In this document: positions 17,042-26,348 of the stretch, in pieces | Layout: each line of letters opens with the position of its first letter | Numbering within the stretch: position 1 is the first letter of the stretch | From: Pandoraea aquatica | GTDB lineage: Bacteria > Pseudomonadota > Gammaproteobacteria > Burkholderiales > Burkholderiaceae | NCBI RefSeq assembly: GCF_902459565.1 | Contig: NZ_CABPSN010000009.1 | Location: 62,001-126,000, forward strand | Length of the DNA stretch: 64,000 nucleotides | Direction: 5' to 3' | Notes under the pieces: model-generated | Told to the model about the DNA's origin: nothing | Database searches by the model: none | Seen by the model: the letters and a program-made list of their open reading frames with translations, nothing else | Translations under genes and position numbers: made by a program

Positions 17042-18070
17042 ATGTTTGCAGGCAAAGTTCTCCTGATCACCGGCGGCACCGGTTCATTTGGCAACGCGAT
17101 CCTGCGTCGCTTTCTCAATTCGGATCTGAAAGAGATCCGAATTCTGAGCCGCGACGAGAAGAAACAGGACGACATGCGCAAAAAGTACAACGACCCGAAG
17201 CTGAAGTTCTTCATCGGGGACGTGCGCGACTACCAATCTGTGCTCAACGCCGTGCGCGGCGCAGATTTCATTTATCACGCCGCCGCGCTCAAACAAGTGC
17301 CGTCTTGCGAATTCCATCCGATGGAAGCCGTTAAGACCAATGTGCTCGGGACGGAAAACGTTCTCGAAGCAGCGATCAATTGCAATGTGAAGCGAGTCGT
17401 CTGCCTAAGTACGGACAAGGCCGTCTATCCCATCAACGCGATGGGCATCTCGAAAGCGATGATGGAAAAGGTCATCGTCGCGAAATCGCGCGGCAGCGAC
17501 AGCACCGTCATCTGTGCGACCCGATACGGCAACGTGATGGCCTCACGCGGCTCCGTCATTCCGCTGTTTGTCGAACAGGTTCGTGAGGGCAAACCCATCA
17601 CGATTACCGACCCGTCAATGACGCGCTTCATGATGACGCTGGATGACGCCGTCGATCTCGTGCTTTACGCATTCCAACACGGCTCGCCCGGCGACATTTT
17701 CGTTCAGAAAGCACCGGCTTCGACGATCGAGAATCTGGCTCGCTCGCTCGTGTCGCTGATGAAAAAGCCCGACCACGAGATTCGTGTCATCGGAACGCGT
17801 CATGGCGAAAAGCTTTACGAAGCCTTGCTCAGCCGTGAGGAAATGGCCGCGGCCGAGGATCTTGGCAACTACTACCGCGTGCCGCCCGATCTGCGCGATC
17901 TGAATTACGGCAAGTTCGTCGAACAGGGCGAAACAAGAATTTCGGAAGCGACCGACTACAACTCGCACAACACCGAGCGACTGGACGAGGCGGGAATGAC
18001 TGCGCTGTTGATGAAGCTGCCTTTCATCCAGGCTATCGCGCGCGGCGAGTACGTCACTCCGGAGGCGTAA
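17042..18070 (+). CDS. fnlA: UDP-GlcNAc 4,6-dehydratase/5-epimerase (FnlA/WbjB/CapE family)
   Basis: 342 residues. First enzyme of UDP-L-FucNAc synthesis, making 4-keto-6-deoxy sugars from UDP-GlcNAc with C5 epimerisation. LLITGGTGSFGNAIL is the NAD site. The active site reads STDKAVYPINAMGISKAMMEK; the usual SDR Tyr-xxx-Lys is replaced by Met-xxx-Lys (MGISK), a hallmark of the FnlA/CapE group. The gene follows hisF2 by 43 bases and precedes fnlB by 3 bases. FlaA1/PseB is a relative, but it keeps Tyr in this motif and belongs to the pseudaminic route. Confidence 0.9.
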   Translation: MFAGKVLLITGGTGSFGNAILRRFLNSDLKEIRILSRDEKKQDDMRKKYNDPKLKFFIGDVRDYQSVLNAVRGADFIYHAAALKQVPSCEFHPMEAVKTNVLGTENVLEAAINCNVKRVVCLSTDKAVYPINAMGISKAMMEKVIVAKSRGSDSTVICATRYGNVMASRGSVIPLFVEQVREGKPITITDPSMTRFMMTLDDAVDLVLYAFQHGSPGDIFVQKAPASTIENLARSLVSLMKKPDHEIRVIGTRHGEKLYEALLSREEMAAAEDLGNYYRVPPDLRDLNYGKFVEQGETRISEATDYNSHNTERLDEAGMTALLMKLPFIQAIARGEYVTPEA

Positions 18071-18073
18071 AGC

Positions 18074-19177
18074 ATGCGCGTGCTCATCACCGGCGCCAAC
18101 GGATTCATTGGCAAGAATCTGGCGGTTCACCTGCACGAACGCAAGATCGAAGTCGTCCCCTTCACGCGCGACATGGCCACTGAGCGGTTGCCTGCCTTGC
18201 TCGACGGCGTCGACTTCATCTTCCATCTGGCGGGCGTCAACCGCCCCCAGGATCCCGCCGAATTTGACACCGGCAACGCAGGTCTGACCGAATCGCTGAC
18301 GCAAGCGGTTCTCGCCAGCGGTCGCGCGATCCCGATCGCCTACACGTCGTCCATTCAAGCCGAGCGAGACAACCCCTACGGTCAGAGCAAGCGCGCCGCA
18401 GAAGACAGCATCGCGAAGCTCGCCGCCCAATGTGGTGCGCCCGCGTATATCTATCGACTGCCCAATGTTTTCGGCAAATGGGCGAAGCCGAATTACAACT
18501 CGGCGGTCGCTACGTTCTGCCACAACATCGCGAACGGCCTGCCCATTCAGATTCATGACCCCGAGGCTGTCGTTCATCTCGTGTACGTCGACGACGTTTG
18601 CAAGGCGCTGGTCGGCTTGCTCGATGCACCGACTCAGGGCGTGCAGTGGCCCGAGGTAACGCCGTCTTATCAATGCACGGTCGGCGAGCTGGCCGCGCAT
18701 ATTCGCGAATTCGAGGCCAGCCGTCAGTCGATTACCACGCCGGCGGTCGGCACCGGGCTCGTTCGAGCGCTGTACGCAACTTATCTGAGCGTGCTACGTC
18801 CCGGCCAGTTCAGCTACGACCTTACGCCGCACGGTGACGCCCGCGGTGTCTTCGTCGAAATGCTGCGCACGAAGGACTCGGGACAATTCTCGTTTTTTAC
18901 GGCGCACCCGGGTGTGACGAGAGGTGGGCATTACCACCACACGAAGAATGAGAAGTTTCTGGTGCTCAAAGGGCGTGCCCATTTCGGTTTTCGCCATATC
19001 GTGACTGGCGAGACGACTGAACTGATCACGTCGGACGAAAAGCCGCAGGTCGTAGAGACCATTCCCGGCTGGTCGCACAACATCACCAACATCGGTACCG
19101 ATGAATTGATCGTCATGCTTTGGGCGAACGAGATGTTCGATCGCGCGTTGCCCGACACGATTGCCCACGAGGTTTGA
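18074..19177 (+). CDS. fnlB: Sugar-nucleotide reductase with C-terminal cupin domain (FnlB/WbjC)
   Basis: 367 residues. The N-terminal two thirds is an SDR-type reductase (VLITGANGFIGKNLAV; NPYGQSKRAAED with Tyr and Lys). The C-terminal third, from about residue 255, is a cupin with GGHYHHTKNEKFLVL. This is the domain pattern of WbjC/FnlB/CapF, which epimerises C3 and reduces C4 to make UDP-2-acetamido-2,6-dideoxy-L-talose. It lies between fnlA and fnlC with 3 bases before it and none after it, so the three genes are translated together. Confidence 0.9.
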   Translation: MRVLITGANGFIGKNLAVHLHERKIEVVPFTRDMATERLPALLDGVDFIFHLAGVNRPQDPAEFDTGNAGLTESLTQAVLASGRAIPIAYTSSIQAERDNPYGQSKRAAEDSIAKLAAQCGAPAYIYRLPNVFGKWAKPNYNSAVATFCHNIANGLPIQIHDPEAVVHLVYVDDVCKALVGLLDAPTQGVQWPEVTPSYQCTVGELAAHIREFEASRQSITTPAVGTGLVRALYATYLSVLRPGQFSYDLTPHGDARGVFVEMLRTKDSGQFSFFTAHPGVTRGGHYHHTKNEKFLVLKGRAHFGFRHIVTGETTELITSDEKPQVVETIPGWSHNITNIGTDELIVMLWANEMFDRALPDTIAHEV

Positions 19178-20311
19178 ATGAAGAAGTTCAAGGTTGCCAC
19201 CGTTGTCGGCACACGACCGGAAATCATCCGTCTTTCGCGCGTGATGGCCAAACTGGATCAGTACTGCGAGCACGTACTGATTCACACCGGGCAAAACTAC
19301 GATTTCGAACTCAACGAGATTTTTTTCCGTGATCTCGCGGTTCGCAAACCCGATCATTTCCTGAACGCGGCGGGAAGTAACGCAGCAGAGACCATCGGCA
19401 ACGTCATCATTGCCGTGGACAAGGTGCTGGCGCAGACAGCACCGGATGCCCTGCTGATCCTCGGCGACACCAACAGCTGTCTCGCTGCGATTCCCGCGAA
19501 GCGCCGCAAGATTCCGATTTTCCATATGGAAGCCGGAAATCGTTGCTTCGATCAGCGCGTGCCCGAAGAAACGAACCGCCGCATCGTCGACCATACGGCC
19601 GATATCAATCTGACTTACAGCGATATCGCGCGCGAATATCTGCTGCGCGAAGGGCTGCCGCCTGACCGCGTCATCAAGACCGGCAGCCCCATGTTCGAGG
19701 TCCTGACCCACTATCTGGACGACATCGAGAAAGCCGATTCACTGGAATCTCTCGGTCTCGAGCCGGGCAAGTATTTCGTCGTCAGCGCGCACCGCGAGGA
19801 GAATGTCGACTCCGACCGCTTGCTCAACAATCTGGCACTCACGCTGAATTTGGTCGCACAGACCTACAACGAGCCGGTCATCGTTTCGACGCACCCACGC
19901 ACTCAAAAGCGTATTGACGCGATGGGCATTCGCTTCCACGACAACGTCCGACTGCTCAAACCGATGGGCTTTCACGCCTACAACAAACTGCAGAAGTACT
20001 CGCGGGCGGTGCTGTCCGATAGCGGGACGATCAGCGAAGAGTCGTCGATCCTCAACTTCCGTGCGCTGAACATTCGCGAGGCGCACGAACGCCCCGAAGC
20101 GATGGAAGAGGCCTCCGTGATGATGACGGGACTCAATCCCGAACGCGTCATGCAGGCACTGGACGTGCTTCGCGATCAACCTGTTGGCGAGACGCGCTTG
20201 CTTCGTCCGGTCGCCGATTACTCCATGCCGAACGTGTCGGACAAGGTCCTGCGGATCCTCCTCAGCTACACCGATTACGTCAATCGAACCGTCTGGCGAA
20301 AAGATTGTTGA
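19178..20311 (+). CDS. fnlC: UDP-N-acetyl-L-talosamine 2-epimerase (FnlC/WbjD)
   Basis: 377 residues. Third enzyme of the L-FucNAc pathway; it epimerises C2 to give UDP-L-FucNAc. It belongs to the non-hydrolysing WecB fold: VGTRPEIIRLSRV at the N-terminus, HTGQNYD, LGDTNSCLAAI, VVSAHREENVD, and SDSGTISEESSIL near the C-terminus. The ATG at 19178 directly abuts the fnlB stop. Generic WecB would match the fold, but the fnlA and fnlB neighbours identify the substrate. Confidence 0.9.
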   Translation: MKKFKVATVVGTRPEIIRLSRVMAKLDQYCEHVLIHTGQNYDFELNEIFFRDLAVRKPDHFLNAAGSNAAETIGNVIIAVDKVLAQTAPDALLILGDTNSCLAAIPAKRRKIPIFHMEAGNRCFDQRVPEETNRRIVDHTADINLTYSDIAREYLLREGLPPDRVIKTGSPMFEVLTHYLDDIEKADSLESLGLEPGKYFVVSAHREENVDSDRLLNNLALTLNLVAQTYNEPVIVSTHPRTQKRIDAMGIRFHDNVRLLKPMGFHAYNKLQKYSRAVLSDSGTISEESSILNFRALNIREAHERPEAMEEASVMMTGLNPERVMQALDVLRDQPVGETRLLRPVADYSMPNVSDKVLRILLSYTDYVNRTVWRKDC

Positions 20312-20318
20312 GGCGGGC

Positions 20319-21548
20319 GTGAAGATCCTCATCGTCAGTCAGTACTTCTGGCCCGAGAACTTTCGCATCAATGACCTGACCGCCGCGCTCGTCGAGCGCG
20401 GCCATCAGGTCACAGTTCTTACCGGCTACCCCAACTACCCGGATGGCAAAATCTTCGACGAGTTTCGCGCCAATCCGGGCGGTTTCTCCCAGTACGAAGG
20501 TGCAGAGGTTATTCGTGTGCCTCTCCTGCCGCGCGGCAATGGCGCTTTGCGATTGATGCTCAACTACGCATCGTTCGTCGTCACCGGCATGTTCATCGCA
20601 CCGTTCAAACTGAGGGGACGAAAGTTCGATCGGATTTTCGTCTATGAAACCTCGCCGATCACGGTTGGCTTGCCCTCGTCCGTGCTCCGTCGGATCAAAC
20701 GCGCGCCGGTAGCGTTCTGGGTGCTCGATCTCTGGCCCGAGACGTTGCGCGCGGTCGGCGTGATCAAGTCCGAACGCGTGCTGGGTTGGGTCGGCAAACT
20801 TGTGACGTTCATCTACAACCGGTGCGACGTGATACTCGCGCAATCGCGTTCGTTCATTCCTGCGATTCGTCGACATGCCGGTGAGAGCGCCCGTGTGGAG
20901 CTGCTTCCGAGCTGGGCAGAAAGTCTGTTCGACGACGCCGAAAACGTGAGCGTCGCGCCTGAACTCGTACCGTTCGACGGCAAGTTCAAGATCGTCTTCG
21001 CCGGCAACATCGGTGAAGCGCAGGATTTTCCCGCCATCCTGGATGCGGCTTATGCACTGCGCGAGCGTACCGATATTCAGTGGATCATCGTCGGTGACGG
21101 ACGTAATGCCGCATGGGTGGCGAGTGAGATCAAAACACGTGGCTTAGGCAGCACAGTGAGCATGCTCGGACGTTTCCCACTGGACCGGATGCCGTCGTTC
21201 TACGCGGGTGCCGACGCACTCCTCGTCACGCTTCGGGCCGACGAGATTTTCGCCATGACGATTCCTGGGAAGGTCCAATCCTACCTGGCCGCGGGCAAGC
21301 CGATCCTGGGCATGCTCGACGGCGAAGGGGCGCTGGTCATTGAAGAGGCGAAGGCAGGCTACGCCTGCGGCGCGGGCAATGGGGAAGCACTTGCGTCGCT
21401 GGCCTGTCGTCTGGCAGATGGCGGCGCGACGCAACGCGACGATATGGGTGAGCGGGGACGCGCGTATTATCGTGCCAACTTCCATCGGGACACCGTCATC
21501 CAGCGTCTGGAAGACATGCTTGCCGATTTGACGCTGAAGTCACGCTGA
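20319..21548 (+). CDS. wbuB: GT4-family glycosyltransferase, WbuB-like L-FucNAc/L-FucNAm transferase
   Basis: 409 residues, a GT-B enzyme of the GT4 family. It opens with KILIVSQYFWPENFRIND, typical of WbuB, and ends with a nucleotide-sugar site containing an E-x7-E pattern around EGALVIEEAKAGYACG. WbuB in fnl-type O-antigen loci is linked to transfer of L-FucNAc. I choose the GTG at 20319 because TGAGGCGGGC precedes it and the protein then begins at the first beta strand; the open frame upstream overlaps fnlC. It is the last gene of the rightward operon, and a strong terminator follows at 21597-21632. Confidence 0.85.
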   Translation: MKILIVSQYFWPENFRINDLTAALVERGHQVTVLTGYPNYPDGKIFDEFRANPGGFSQYEGAEVIRVPLLPRGNGALRLMLNYASFVVTGMFIAPFKLRGRKFDRIFVYETSPITVGLPSSVLRRIKRAPVAFWVLDLWPETLRAVGVIKSERVLGWVGKLVTFIYNRCDVILAQSRSFIPAIRRHAGESARVELLPSWAESLFDDAENVSVAPELVPFDGKFKIVFAGNIGEAQDFPAILDAAYALRERTDIQWIIVGDGRNAAWVASEIKTRGLGSTVSMLGRFPLDRMPSFYAGADALLVTLRADEIFAMTIPGKVQSYLAAGKPILGMLDGEGALVIEEAKAGYACGAGNGEALASLACRLADGGATQRDDMGERGRAYYRANFHRDTVIQRLEDMLADLTLKSR

Positions 21549-21596
21549 TCATTTCGTGAGGAATGGCCCGATGTTCGGCCGAATCGCGAAGGCAAG

Positions 21597-21632
21597 AAAA
21601 AAGCACCCTCTCTCCCGAGAGGGTGCTTTTTT
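21597..21632. terminator. Bidirectional intrinsic terminator
   Basis: A perfect 10-base stem (arms at 21603-21612 and 21617-21626, loop TCCC) is flanked by an A tract on the left and six T on the right. It can end the wbuB operon on the plus strand and the tRNA-Ala transcript on the minus strand. Confidence 0.92.
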
Positions 21633-21639
21633 GCATTCT

Positions 21640-21715
<76 letters not shown>

Positions 21716-21775
21716 ACACGAAGCTCTGATTATATCGATTTTTCCCTGTGCGGCGAGCAGCCGACAAAATTGCTC

Positions 21776-21802
21776 GGGATTGCCCGTCCGACGCGCAATC
21801 CC
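21776..21802 (-). terminator. Candidate terminator of the sox operon
   Basis: An 8-base perfect stem (GGGATTGC / GCAATCCC) with an 11-base loop lies just after soxB on the minus strand, followed in that direction by AGCAATTTTG. The T tract is short, so termination may be partial. Confidence 0.5.
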
Positions 21803-21819
21803 TGTGTTTTCAGGGCACG

Positions 21820-23529
21820 TCAGGCGGACCCCAAATTCCCCTTCATCCCCTTGATGACAGGGACTTTCGGCGCTTTTGCGACAATCGTCTTCTGCGCCTT
21901 GAGATGGCGGGCCACGACATCCCAGACCGGCTCACCCTGCGCACCTTCCGCCACCGGCGCCCAGCCGGCCACCTTGTAGGTCTTGCCTGCCTCGATGAGC
22001 TTGCCGTTCAGACGCATTTCCGAGATCCGTTGCCCCATCGGTGCCATCGGATCGATGGTGTAGTCCATGCCGCCCACCCGCACCATATCGCCGCCCTGCT
22101 GGTAATACGGGTCCGGGTTGAACAGGTTGTCCGCCACGTCTTCGAGCACCGTCTTGATCGTCTCGCCGGTCATGGGAGTGAGGGTCGTGTACGGATAGGT
22201 AATCGCCGTCTGGTCGAGCAATTGCTCCATCGTGATCGCCTGGCCCGGCAGCAGCGACGTCCCCCAGCGAAAGCCCGGCGAGAACCCGATTTCGGCGTCC
22301 TTCTCGGCCATCACCGCGTCGAGCAGCAACTGGTCGAAGGTGCCGTTGAAGTTGCCCCGGCGGTACAGCGTGCCTTCGGTCACCGCCAGCGGCTCGGCCA
22401 GCTTGGCCGCGAACGGCGCGCGCACGCGCTCGATGAGCGCCTGCATCTGCGCGTCGGCCGGCAACAGGTTCGCGAACACCGGCAGGAGCTTGTAGCGGAA
22501 ATCCACCGGCTTGCCGCCCTTCACATCGAAGTCCAGCACCGCGAGGAACTTGCCGTTCGAACCGGCATTCGTGACGAGCGTCTTGCCACCGGCGTTGGCC
22601 ACCACGACCGGCTTGGGCACACCGTCGTGCGTGTGGCCGCCGAGAATCGCGTCGATGCCGCGCACACGCGACGCCAGCTTCAGATCGACGTCCATGCCGT
22701 TGTGCGAAAGCACCACGACCACCTGCGCGCCCTTGCCACGCACTTCGTCGACCATCGACTGCAAACGCTCTTCCTGAATGCCGAACGTCCAGTCCGGCAC
22801 GAAGTAACGCGGATTCGCGATCGGGGTGTACGGGAACGCCTGACCGATGATCGCCACCGGCACGCCGTTCATCGTCTTGATGGTGTACGGCGCAAAGACC
22901 GGATCGCCGAAGTCGTTCGTCTGCACGTTCTGTGCGACGAAGTCGATCTTGCCCTTGAGCTGCTCCTCGACGACGGACTTCACGCGCTCCGCGCCGTACG
23001 TGAATTCCCAGTGTGCCGTCATGACGTCGACGCCGAGGGCCAGCGTGGCGTCGACCATGTCCTGACCCTTCGTCCACATGGCGGTGCCGGAGCCCTGCCA
23101 CGTGTCGCCGCCGTCGAGCAGCAGCGCCCCCGGGCGCGACGCCTTCATGCGTTTGACCAGCGTGGCCAGATGCGCAAAACCGCCGACCTTGCCGTACGTG
23201 CGTGCGGCGGCTGCGAAATCGAGATAGGTGAAGGCGTAGGCATCGTGCGTGCCGGGACGCAATCCGTAGGCCTTCAGGAAGGCATCGCCCACGAGATGCG
23301 GTGCCTTGTTGGCCTGCTCGCCAATGCCCAGATTGACGCTCGGCTCACGGAAGTAGATCGGCAGCAACTGCGCGTGACAGTCGGTGAAGTGCAGCAGATG
23401 CACGTTGCCGAACTTCGGCAGATCGTAGAACGCCGCAGCCGCCTTGGCCGCTGCCGTCTCGTGATGCGACAGCGCCATCCCGCCTGCGGCCGCCACTGCC
23501 AGTACTTGCATGAACTCGCGTCGATTCAT
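21820..23529 (-). CDS. soxB: Thiosulfohydrolase SoxB
   Basis: 569 residues. A periplasmic dimanganese hydrolase that releases sulfate from the SoxY-bound thiosulfonate. It belongs to the 5'-nucleotidase/metallophosphoesterase superfamily. Visible motifs are FTDCHAQLLP, LLDGGDTWQGS, SHNGMD and GGHTH, all metal-site segments. The N-terminus MNRREFMQVLAVAAAGG is a Tat-type signal. It is the last gene of the sox operon, with about 120 bases between the thioredoxin-like gene and its start. Length and motifs match SoxB closely, so confidence is high. Confidence 0.95.
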   Translation of the reverse strand: MNRREFMQVLAVAAAGGMALSHHETAAAKAAAAFYDLPKFGNVHLLHFTDCHAQLLPIYFREPSVNLGIGEQANKAPHLVGDAFLKAYGLRPGTHDAYAFTYLDFAAAARTYGKVGGFAHLATLVKRMKASRPGALLLDGGDTWQGSGTAMWTKGQDMVDATLALGVDVMTAHWEFTYGAERVKSVVEEQLKGKIDFVAQNVQTNDFGDPVFAPYTIKTMNGVPVAIIGQAFPYTPIANPRYFVPDWTFGIQEERLQSMVDEVRGKGAQVVVVLSHNGMDVDLKLASRVRGIDAILGGHTHDGVPKPVVVANAGGKTLVTNAGSNGKFLAVLDFDVKGGKPVDFRYKLLPVFANLLPADAQMQALIERVRAPFAAKLAEPLAVTEGTLYRRGNFNGTFDQLLLDAVMAEKDAEIGFSPGFRWGTSLLPGQAITMEQLLDQTAITYPYTTLTPMTGETIKTVLEDVADNLFNPDPYYQQGGDMVRVGGMDYTIDPMAPMGQRISEMRLNGKLIEAGKTYKVAGWAPVAEGAQGEPVWDVVARHLKAQKTIVAKAPKVPVIKGMKGNLGSA

Positions 23530-23652
23530 CTCGTCTCCGTTGCCACTGCGGGGCGCACGCTTCTCGCGATGCGTCGCCGCTATTGTTCTTGCGTGTTGTG
23601 CCCAGGTGTAGCGGCTCGCGCTGTCTTGCCGCTGTCTTGCCGTCGTCTTACG

Positions 23653-24219
23653 TTACTTGCCCGCGTAATCCGCGAGCGCCGCCACGTCTTCGCCGAACAT
23701 CTCACCGACTTCCTTGCGCAGCACCTTGCCATTGCGTCCGATGACGTACAGCTCCGGCAAACCGCGACGCTTACCCAGCGCCGCCTGCCATTCAGGCGTC
23801 TCCATGCCCGCCGGGAAGGTGTAGCCATGCGCCTTGATGTAATCGACGGCCTCCTGCGGCTTCTTGTCGATGGACAGCGTGACGATCTGGATCGGCTTGC
23901 CGCGCGTTGCCTCAAAGAGCTTCTGCACGTGCGGATTCTGCTGTGCACAGAACGGACACCACGACGCCCAGTACTCGACGATGACCGTGCGGTCCTTGAA
24001 GGCGCTGGCGGGCAGCGTCTTGCCGTCGAGCAGGGTGAGCGACGGCAGCGTTACCGTGTCGCCGACTTCGACTGCCTGCGCAGGCGCACTCGCGAGCATC
24101 GCGCCAGCACTCAGCGCCGCCGCCAGCAGCGCCAACAGTCCCTTCGATACGCGAGCCTTCACGAGACCCCGCCAGCCAGTCGGCGCGGTCCAGGCGAAAT
24201 TAGCGAACTGGGATTTCAT
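23653..24219 (-). CDS. soxW: SoxW-like periplasmic thioredoxin
   Basis: 188 residues: an N-terminal signal segment (about residues 20-46, ending ASAPAQA), then a TlpA/ResA-type thioredoxin fold. The redox motif is WASWCPFC, followed by the conserved cis-Pro region GLPELYVIG. In Sox systems SoxW or SoxS thioredoxins keep the SoxY cysteine reduced and active; the position between soxX and soxB supports that role. The frame is open upstream to 24402; the ATG at 24219 starts the signal sequence. Confidence 0.8.
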   Translation of the reverse strand: MKSQFANFAWTAPTGWRGLVKARVSKGLLALLAAALSAGAMLASAPAQAVEVGDTVTLPSLTLLDGKTLPASAFKDRTVIVEYWASWCPFCAQQNPHVQKLFEATRGKPIQIVTLSIDKKPQEAVDYIKAHGYTFPAGMETPEWQAALGKRRGLPELYVIGRNGKVLRKEVGEMFGEDVAALADYAGK

Positions 24220-24355
24220 GCGACGCTCCGAAAGCCGCCGACGCAGGGACGCCGATCGGCCGCCGGACAGCGCGATCACGTCATCGAGTGATCGCGCCCC
24301 GCGCGTCCGACCGCATCTCGTGCACCGAGGCGGCGAAGGACAAAAGGCAATCGCC

Positions 24356-25006
24356 TTATTGATTGACCGGCGAAGCCGGGTCGAGCAGCAAAGCCATGAC
24401 ATCCTTCAACTGCTTTTCCGTCAGGATGCCCGCCGCCCCGAAGCGCGGCATATTGGAGCAAGCCATGTAGCTGTGCGAGTCGTAGACCTTCGCCCACGTG
24501 TACTTGACCACTTCGGGCGAATCGCCGCGCAGCTTGCCGTAGTTGTACAGCGACGGACCGATGTTGCCGAACGAGATCTCGCTCTTGGTCAGTTGGTGGC
24601 ACGCATAGCAGTTGCCGCCGTTGACCGTGTCGGCCTTGTCGGTGAACTGCATGCCGCGACCGTTCTGCGCAACCTTCTCGCCTTCCTTCCAGTCGCCGAG
24701 GTACTTGCCGTCCGCCGGTGCCTTGACGTTCGCCAGTTCGGCCTTTTGCAGACGCTCGGCGATCTTCGCCGGCATCGGCTTGGTCGCGTACTGCGTGCAC
24801 AGCTTCTGCAATTCGCTCTGATCGATGCGATCGAGCTGTGCGATGCCCGAGCCGCGGAACGAGTCGCGCAGTTCCTGCACGACGGCCGCGTCGGTGGTAC
24901 CGGTGGCGCGCTTCACGCCGTCATCCTGAGCGAAGGCCGCGCCGACGACGAGAGCCCCGGCCGCTGCCAGCGCGACACACGTCGCGCGCAATGCGAATGA
25001 TTTCAT
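24356..25006 (-). CDS. soxX: Cytochrome c subunit SoxX
   Basis: 216 residues with a cleavable signal peptide (MKSFALRATCVALAAAG, processed near FAQ). One heme c site, CYACH, lies in the centre, and a distal Met (SNMPRFG) probably gives the sixth ligand. SoxX pairs with SoxA to join thiosulfate to SoxY oxidatively. It is somewhat longer than minimal SoxX because of an N-terminal helical extension. The gene follows soxA after about 20 bases. An ATG five codons upstream (25021) is possible, but the chosen start begins the signal peptide. Confidence 0.9.
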   Translation of the reverse strand: MKSFALRATCVALAAAGALVVGAAFAQDDGVKRATGTTDAAVVQELRDSFRGSGIAQLDRIDQSELQKLCTQYATKPMPAKIAERLQKAELANVKAPADGKYLGDWKEGEKVAQNGRGMQFTDKADTVNGGNCYACHQLTKSEISFGNIGPSLYNYGKLRGDSPEVVKYTWAKVYDSHSYMACSNMPRFGAAGILTEKQLKDVMALLLDPASPVNQ

Positions 25007-25025
25007 GGGTGTGCCTCGCAATCGG

Positions 25026-25907
25026 TCAGCGCTTCAGGCCGGGGGCGTCCATCTTGCCGCCGTTGGCCATCACACCGAGGAAAGTAATCAGATCGATCGA
25101 CGCCTGCGAACCGTAGTTCAGTTCCGGCATGCGTTGCTGACGGAAGCAGTCGTACATGCGCCACTGAATCGTACGCAGCGCGCCTTGCGAGACACGGTAG
25201 CCCGGCCACGTCGCGAAGGCCTGACGGGCGGCTGCCGGTTTGGTCAGGTTCGGCAGATCCTGCAACCGGATGCGCTTGTCGTCCGCCCCGTGACACGACG
25301 CGCACGAGAAGTCGTACGGACCGGCACGGTAATAGAAAATCTTCTGACCGCGCGCGTACGCTTCCTTCTCTTCCTTGTGCGACTGCGGAATGCGAATGAG
25401 CGCGCCACGCGACTGACCCGCCACATAAGCGGTGAGCGCTTCGAGATCGGTCGGGTCCTGGCCTTCCTTGGAGAACGGCTGCTTGATGACGTCCGCACGC
25501 TTGAAGCCTTGCAGATTCACCATGCATTCGACGATGCGCGACTCGGCGTCGAGCACGCGTTTCGTATCCGGGAAGTAGCGCGGCAGTTGCGCGTAGGCGT
25601 CTTTGATGACGCCAGCGCCGAGCCCGAGGTCACACTGCGCGAGCGAGACGTTGTTCGGGCCACGCGGCGTCTTCCAGAGCTCTTCGCCGCGCATTTCGAT
25701 GAGTTCCGCCGGGTTGCCGTCGGCGAGCATTTCGCGATATTGCGCGATGGCGTCGGCCGTCGCGTTGTCGGCAGCGAATACCGTGGCGACGGGCGTGGCG
25801 ACGCCCGCGATAGCGAGCATGCCACCGAGCACGGCACGGCGCAGCCATGCCGCCGATGTGATGTCGCGTGGGGTGCTCACCCGTGCGCTATGTTGCGCCT
25901 CTAGCAT
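25026..25907 (-). CDS. soxA: L-cysteine S-thiosulfotransferase subunit SoxA (monoheme type)
   Basis: 293 residues. The catalytic subunit of SoxAX. Signal segment at about residues 20-45 (LGGMLAIAGVATPVATVFA). A single heme site CASCH is present in the C-terminal half, and MYDCFRQQRMPE contains the cysteine that binds the heme as persulfide. In the N-terminal half, two isolated Cys (AQCDLG and VECMVN) remain where diheme SoxA has its first CxxCH, so this is the monoheme form. The ATG at 25907 is preceded by AGGAGAG, which settles the start over the open frame upstream. Confidence 0.92.
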   Translation of the reverse strand: MLEAQHSARVSTPRDITSAAWLRRAVLGGMLAIAGVATPVATVFAADNATADAIAQYREMLADGNPAELIEMRGEELWKTPRGPNNVSLAQCDLGLGAGVIKDAYAQLPRYFPDTKRVLDAESRIVECMVNLQGFKRADVIKQPFSKEGQDPTDLEALTAYVAGQSRGALIRIPQSHKEEKEAYARGQKIFYYRAGPYDFSCASCHGADDKRIRLQDLPNLTKPAAARQAFATWPGYRVSQGALRTIQWRMYDCFRQQRMPELNYGSQASIDLITFLGVMANGGKMDAPGLKR

Positions 25908-26003
25908 CTGACTCTCCTCTTTTTGTGGGTTGTTCGGCGCACCACGGGCAGACACGTTCCGCCTTCCCGCGAGCGCCACCGCACAGCTTCCCGGCATCGC
26001 CCC

Positions 26004-26315
26004 TTAGGCGACGGTCGCCTCGTCGGTACGCGAGTCGCCCTTGTTGTCGGTCCACGTCACCGCGACCTTGTCGCCCTTCTTGCCGCCCTTGAACTTGAAC
26101 GACATGAACGGATCCTTCGACACGGCGGGACCCCATTCGGCCGTCAGCACCGTCTTGCCGTTGCAGGTGACCGTGACCGTCTGGATGAAGTGTGCGGGAA
26201 CGATGTTACCGGAAGCGTCCTTGCGCTGGCCGGTTTCCATGATGTGGCTCATCAGCGCCTTCACTTCGACGACACCGCCGGCCTCGGTTGCGCGAATGCG
26301 CATCGGATTACCCAT
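26004..26315 (-). CDS. soxZ: Sulfur-carrier partner SoxZ
   Basis: 103 residues without a signal peptide, an immunoglobulin-like fold that forms the SoxYZ complex carrying pathway intermediates. Visible family features include MRIRATEAGGVVEVKALMSHIMETGQ in the first half and DPFMSFKFKG with the C-terminal beta strands. SoxZ lacks its own export signal and is expected to travel with Tat-exported SoxY. It follows soxY by 33 bases. Confidence 0.93.
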   Translation of the reverse strand: MGNPMRIRATEAGGVVEVKALMSHIMETGQRKDASGNIVPAHFIQTVTVTCNGKTVLTAEWGPAVSKDPFMSFKFKGGKKGDKVAVTWTDNKGDSRTDEATVA

Positions 26316-26348
26316 GTTGTGCTCCTCTAGCCTTATACGATGCGTCGC

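Noticed and set aside
21748-24291. Plus-strand open frame of 847 codons opposite soxB and the thioredoxin gene
   Set aside because: It is a shadow of high-GC coding sequence on the minus strand. Its translation is Arg/His/Leu-rich without domains, while the minus strand gives clear SoxB and thioredoxin motifs.
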